From Rhodoferax sp. OV413 (GTDB lineage Bacteria; Pseudomonadota; Gammaproteobacteria; Burkholderiales; Burkholderiaceae_C): a DNA stretch of 64,000 nucleotides. The position numbers were made by a program, and so were the translations under genes. The stretch lies in NCBI GenBank assembly GCA_945861785.1, contig CAMAWD010000011.1:1-64000 (forward strand), written 5' to 3'. Positions 60,901 through 64,000 of the stretch are shown piece by piece. Position 1 is the first letter of the stretch. Each line of letters opens with the position of its first letter. The notes below the pieces were generated by a model, which worked only from the letters and a program-made list of their open reading frames with translations, was not told where the DNA came from and ran no database searches.

Positions 60901-61213
60901 TCACGGCTGCATCAGCCCCGCATCCTTCAGCGCGCTTTCCCACACCGCCAGGTCGGGCCATCTTGGTGCCAAAAGCCTGGCGGTCCAGCGGCGCGGCCTC
61001 GAGCTTGGCCACGACGGGCTCGGGCGTGCCGTGGGCCACGACCAGGCCCATCCAGGCCGGCGCATCGTAGCCAGGGACCATCGCGCCTGCTCCGGCCGCG
61101 TACAGCATGATCAACTTGACCGGGCGATCGGGATAGTCGGCATGCGCCAACGGCGCGGCGCCAACGACGTTGGCAAGCACCAGCAGCACGCGAAGCAATG
61201 GGTTTTTCAGCAT
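60901..61213 (-). pseudogene. Bug-family binding protein, gutted by internal deletions
   Basis: It starts at the ATG at 61211-61213 with an intact signal peptide and the Bug start (HADYPDRPVKLIMLYAAGAG, AM). It then jumps straight to VPGYDAPAWMGLVVAHGTPE, PVVAKLEA. Compared with the intact relative at 32352, about 198 residues are missing at that point. A second gap follows LEAA (joined to PLDRQAFGTKMA). Near 60960 the frame shifts; the correct ending (DLAVWESALKDAGLMQP) is in another frame and stops at 60901. The protein cannot bind ligand. Its promoter region (site at 61312) lies directly upstream of the operon 49613-60847. Confidence 0.88.
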
Positions 61214-61311
61214 GAACGGTCTCCAAAATGAGTGTCTGAAGGAGCCTGCAAGGGCCACCGCCATCCGGCCAATGATAGGCAGCGCCATCGGGCGTGCAAT
61301 CGTCATTCGAA

Positions 61312-61325
61312 ATGGGCCGCCATAA
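61312..61325 (+). promoter_or_regulatory. Candidate operator, ATGG-N4-CCAT-AA, site 5
   Basis: ATGGGCCGCCATAA, with perfect arms. It lies 98 bases upstream of the gutted Bug gene's start (minus strand), and therefore upstream of the whole operon that follows. It is embedded in a 29-bp block that matches 33414-33442 at 24 positions. Confidence 0.5.
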
Positions 61326-61397
61326 GCACCGCATAGACGTACGGGCGTGGATCTGTCGGCGACAGAAGGCGCTCCCCGCAACCCATCGCAGCGGGGC

Positions 61398-62327
61398 TCA
61401 TGTGCCCAAGCTCCGATGCCCGTCTTGCGAGATCGTCGTCTTGCGAAACGGACTGGTTGCGACGGCAGCTTCCATGATTTCGCGTTGGATGCGGCCGTCG
61501 CTGTCCTTCATGCTGACGATCGAAAACTCGATGTCCTCGCATGGCAGCAAGCCAGGAATCGGGACGAGCGTGCCGGCCATCAGTTCACCATCGATCAGGT
61601 TTTCGGACAGCAGCCCGATACCGGCACCGGAACCCACGATACGCGACGCGGCCAGGGTGTTGTTGATGGCGTTGACGCGGTCCAGTTCCGCGCCATGGGC
61701 GACCAGCTTGCGCGTGGCATCGCTCCAGTAGAAGGACTCCCGGTGCACGCACCAGATCTGCAGGCCCTCGAGCCATCGGGCGGGATCGCAGCCCCAGCGG
61801 TCCTGCAGCACCTGCGGCGAGGTGACCCACACCATGCGGTCGAATCCCAGACTCGCGGCCTTGAATTTGTGCGGGTCGATGGGCCCTGACACGATGGCCA
61901 GATCCAGCTTGCGCGACTCCAGAAGGTCGAGCAGGCGCCCGGCGCGATCGATCTCGACATCGTAGGAAACTTTCGGCATGGTCTGCGACACGCGCATGGT
62001 CAGCGCACCGAGCATGTCCAGGCAGATGCTGCTGGTGCCAATGCGCACGACGCCCGCCGCACTGGCCTTGCTGAACGACTGCGACAATTCTTCCACCTGC
62101 CGCAGCAGTTTCGCAGCGCTGCGCACGAACTCGCGCCCCTCGATGGTGAGCTCCACACCCCGACCCTGGCGCAAAAACAATTTCTGGCCCACCGCTTCTT
62201 CAAGCTCCCGCACCCGCGCCGAAACCGCGGGCTGCGTCGTGCACAGCCGCTCTGCCGCCGCGGTGAAACTGCCAAGCTTTGCGATCCAGGTCGCCAGCTC
62301 CAGGCTGGCGGTGGTGAGGTTTCTCAT
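61398..62327 (-). CDS. LysR-family transcriptional regulator
   Basis: A 309-residue regulator starting at the ATG at 62325-62327 (MRNLTTASLELATWIAKLGS). The N-terminal winged HTH is typical (GSFTAAAERLCTTQPAVSAR, VRELEEAVGQKLFLRQGRGV), followed by the co-inducer-binding domain (VRIGTSSICLDMLGALTMRV, KLDLAIVSGPIDPHKFKAAS). It is the only full metabolic regulator in the window. It lies in line behind an acyl-CoA dehydrogenase and an enoyl-CoA hydratase gene, with which it probably shares a transcript. It is the natural candidate to read the palindromes found at 33427-61325, though that link is inferred. Confidence 0.9.
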   Translation of the reverse strand: MRNLTTASLELATWIAKLGSFTAAAERLCTTQPAVSARVRELEEAVGQKLFLRQGRGVELTIEGREFVRSAAKLLRQVEELSQSFSKASAAGVVRIGTSSICLDMLGALTMRVSQTMPKVSYDVEIDRAGRLLDLLESRKLDLAIVSGPIDPHKFKAASLGFDRMVWVTSPQVLQDRWGCDPARWLEGLQIWCVHRESFYWSDATRKLVAHGAELDRVNAINNTLAASRIVGSGAGIGLLSENLIDGELMAGTLVPIPGLLPCEDIEFSIVSMKDSDGRIQREIMEAAVATSPFRKTTISQDGHRSLGT

Positions 62328-62356
62328 TGGCCAGGTCTCCCGCGAAACATCACAAC

Positions 62357-63151
62357 TCAATTTCCGGTGAACACTGCATCGCGGCGCTCGCGGAATGCAG
62401 CCACCGCTTCCTTGTGGTCGCTGGTCATGTTGGACAGCATCTCGTAGGCGACACCTGCATCGAAATGGCTGTGCACCAACTGTTTCAACGGCAGATTCGC
62501 GGTGATCTTGGTCCACCGGATCGCCTTGGTGGCACCGCGCGCAAGCCGCTCGGCGAGCCCGTAGCTTGCTTGGTCCAGTTGCTCGGGCGGCACGACCTCG
62601 CTGAGCAGCCCAAGACGCTCGCCCTCGGCAGCGCTCAGGAGGTCTCCGGTAAGCAGGTAGCGCTTGGCCTTGGCATAACCCATGAGCTGCGGCCACAGCA
62701 ACGCGCCGCCATCGCCCGCCACAAGACCCACCTTGACATGCGGGTCACCGATCTTGACACCGGCGTGCGCGACCACGATGTCGCAACACACCGCCAGCGT
62801 GGCGCCCAGGCCGATAGCATGCCCGTTGAGCCGGCACACCAGCGGCTTGGACAGGTCCAACTGCGAATAGATGATCGCCTTGGCTTCGGCCGCCACAAGC
62901 TCGAACTCGGCCGGTCGGTCGATCGATGACTGCATCCAGTCCAGATCGCCACCCGCGCAGAACGCCTTGCCGTTGCCGGTGAGCACGATGACGTCGGAAT
63001 CGGGGTCGGCGGCGGCATCCGTGAATACCTGCGAGAGTTCGGTGTGCAGCCGGCCGTCGATCGCGTTGAGCTGCTCCGGTCGGTTGAGCTTGATCACGAG
63101 CACGCGCTGGCGACGCTCGAACTGGATGCATTGGTAGTCGTCCCATTTCAT
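62357..63151 (-). CDS. Enoyl-CoA hydratase/isomerase (crotonase family)
   Basis: A 264-residue crotonase starting at the ATG at 63149-63151 (MKWDDYQCIQFERRQRVLVI), preceded by GGAGACAC. Family marks are IKLNRPEQLNAIDGRL, the oxyanion segments GKAFCAGGDLDWM and LNGHAIGLGATLAVCCD, and LVAGDGGALLWPQL, where the usual catalytic Glu position is occupied by Asp. It may act as a hydratase or an isomerase. It overlaps a 36-codon reading frame upstream by 4 bases. Confidence 0.88.
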   Translation of the reverse strand: MKWDDYQCIQFERRQRVLVIKLNRPEQLNAIDGRLHTELSQVFTDAAADPDSDVIVLTGNGKAFCAGGDLDWMQSSIDRPAEFELVAAEAKAIIYSQLDLSKPLVCRLNGHAIGLGATLAVCCDIVVAHAGVKIGDPHVKVGLVAGDGGALLWPQLMGYAKAKRYLLTGDLLSAAEGERLGLLSEVVPPEQLDQASYGLAERLARGATKAIRWTKITANLPLKQLVHSHFDAGVAYEMLSNMTSDHKEAVAAFRERRDAVFTGN

Positions 63152-63258
63152 GGCGCGGTGTGTCTCCATGTGAATAACAGGACCGGCAGGCCCGGAACCT
63201 CGGACTCCGCGAACTGCCGGCGGATGGCCTCGCCGCAGGCAGCGGCATGCGTCTTCAT
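63148..63258 (-). CDS. Possible 36-residue leader-type ORF coupled at both ends
   Basis: Between the dehydrogenase and the hydratase genes there is an open frame MKTHAAACGEAIRRQFAESE, VPGLPVLLFTWRHTAP. Its ATG overlaps the dehydrogenase stop (ATGA at 63255-63258), and its TGA overlaps the hydratase ATG (ATGA at 63148-63151). No family was recognised. It could be a remnant of a lost gene kept as a translational bridge, much like the stub at 51981-52136. Confidence 0.35.
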   Translation of the reverse strand: MKTHAAACGEAIRRQFAESEVPGLPVLLFTWRHTAP

Positions 63259-64000
63259 GGCGACCCGGCGCCGGCCAGGGCGTCGGCGCGCGCGAAGGCC
63301 TCCAGATGCGCATCGCGGTCCCCGAGCAGCCGGTTGGTGACCATGATGCGCTTGAAGTAGTGGCTGACGGCCAGTTCATCGGTCGTGCCGATGCCGCCAT
63401 GCATCTGAACCGCTTCATGCGAGATCTGCCGGCCAGCGGCAATCACGTGCGCAACCGCACCCATGACGGCCCGTTCCCTCTGCGCTTCGGCAAAGCCACC
63501 GGAGCGCTGCGCCGCCGCTATCACGGCGGCCGCCTCCTGCTCCAGCATATACAACTCGACCATGCGGTGCTGCAGGGCCTGGTTCATGCCGATGGGGCGG
63601 CCGAACTGGCGGCGGTCCTTGAGGTAGGCCAGCGTCAACCGGTTCAACGCACGCATCGCGCCGTGGGCCTCGGCACACAGCGCCAGCCGCGCGTCGAGGA
63701 GTGCCAGTCCGAGCAGCGATGCGCCCTCGCCACCCTGCGCGAGCAGGGTGCACGCCGCCCCATTGAATTCAATGCTGGCCGCACCGCGGCCATCAATCAG
63801 TCCGTAGCTCGTCTTGCGAACACCCGGCTGGTCGGCCTCCACGGCGTACAGCGACAGGTGCTGTACCGCGTCGCCAACAGTGGCTACCGGCTCGGCCACG
63901 CTGACAAGCAGTTCGTCGGCCAGGTCGCCATGCAGAACCACCACCTTGCCGCCGTAGAGTTTGCCGCCCTCGACCTTGGTCTCCACCAGGCCGTCGAATG
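63255..64000 (-). CDS. Acyl-CoA dehydrogenase, small-subunit type (cut by window edge)
   Basis: The last 248 residues of an acyl-CoA dehydrogenase; the start lies beyond the window. Family marks are KDRRQFGRPIGMNQALQHRM, EAVQMHGGIGTTDELAVSHY and FKRIMVTNRLLGD. A large-subunit partner is expected further upstream, outside the window, by analogy with the other three pairs. Its stop overlaps the small ORF before the hydratase gene. Confidence 0.85.
   Translation of the reverse strand, partial: FDGLVETKVEGGKLYGGKVVVLHGDLADELLVSVAEPVATVGDAVQHLSLYAVEADQPGVRKTSYGLIDGRGAASIEFNGAACTLLAQGGEGASLLGLALLDARLALCAEAHGAMRALNRLTLAYLKDRRQFGRPIGMNQALQHRMVELYMLEQEAAAVIAAAQRSGGFAEAQRERAVMGAVAHVIAAGRQISHEAVQMHGGIGTTDELAVSHYFKRIMVTNRLLGDRDAHLEAFARADALAGAGSP

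Noticed and set aside
1-64000. CRISPR arrays, tRNA or rRNA genes, replication origins, prophage structural genes
   Set aside because: No regularly spaced repeats, cloverleaf sequences, rRNA motifs, DnaA-box clusters or phage morphogenesis genes were recognised by eye.

Overview
The window is GC-rich, densely packed bacterial DNA. It has long runs of co-directional genes joined by ATGA or GTGA stop/start overlaps, and many solitary periplasmic 'Bug' (TctC-type) binding proteins. That combination points to a betaproteobacterium of the Burkholderiales (Alcaligenaceae/Comamonadaceae type). This is inferred from gene content only; no rRNA or tRNA gene was seen.

Layout. (1) 1-5.9 kb is a defence and mobile-element island. 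It holds the 3' end of a Wadjet system (jetC fragment, jetD), a toxin/antitoxin-like pair with its own promoter and operator, a DruA-like DUF4338 gene translationally coupled to a degenerate IS66-family transposase, and a fumarylacetoacetate-hydrolase gene cut by the IS66 end. (2) 6.0-15.0 kb (minus) has two class III CoA-transferases, an acyl-CoA dehydrogenase pair, an MmgE/PrpD protein, a Bug protein and a TPP enzyme. (3) 15.2-28.7 kb (plus, divergent from 2) has an NTF2-like protein, an aldehyde dehydrogenase, an EthD-duplication protein, a branched-chain-type ABC importer with a fused permease-ATPase, an alpha/beta hydrolase, an HMG-CoA-lyase-like enzyme, two half-size MaoC dehydratase subunits, a small unknown protein, a second Bug protein and a metallo-beta-lactamase-fold hydrolase. 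Blocks 2 and 3 together look like one CoA-dependent catabolic system with its own uptake, for an unidentified substrate. (4) 28.7-30.6 kb is a graveyard of mobile fragments (IS5, IS66, and a RIT-type recombinase trio) followed by 0.6 kb of unassigned DNA. (5) 30.6-43.5 kb has two D-aminoacylase-like amidohydrolases, two SMP-30/gluconolactonase proteins, two PhyH-type and one TauD-type Fe/2-oxoglutarate dioxygenases, an aldehyde dehydrogenase, two Bug proteins and a decayed FMN 2-hydroxyacid oxidase. (6) 43.5-48.2 kb is a complete five-gene LIV-type ABC importer, followed on the plus strand by a cyclase-family hydrolase. (7) 49.6-60.8 kb (minus) is a second beta-oxidation-like operon: two acyl-CoA dehydrogenase pairs, a tandem CoA-transferase fusion, a MaoC hydratase, two Bug proteins and an intact 2-hydroxyacid oxidase. 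Upstream of it are a gutted Bug pseudogene, a LysR regulator, an enoyl-CoA hydratase and part of another acyl-CoA dehydrogenase.

Two cross-window patterns stand out. A palindrome ATGG-N4-CCAT, usually followed by AA, occurs five times in the intergenic regions of blocks 5 and 7. It lies 98-116 nt upstream of a start codon and is oriented consistently with the gene it serves, so it is a candidate shared operator. Separately, at least four genes have lost an internal in-frame segment while keeping both ends: a DUF6932-like gene, the IS66 transposase, a 2-hydroxyacid oxidase and a Bug protein. The junction of the oxidase falls on a His-Asp repeat, which suggests deletion between short direct repeats.
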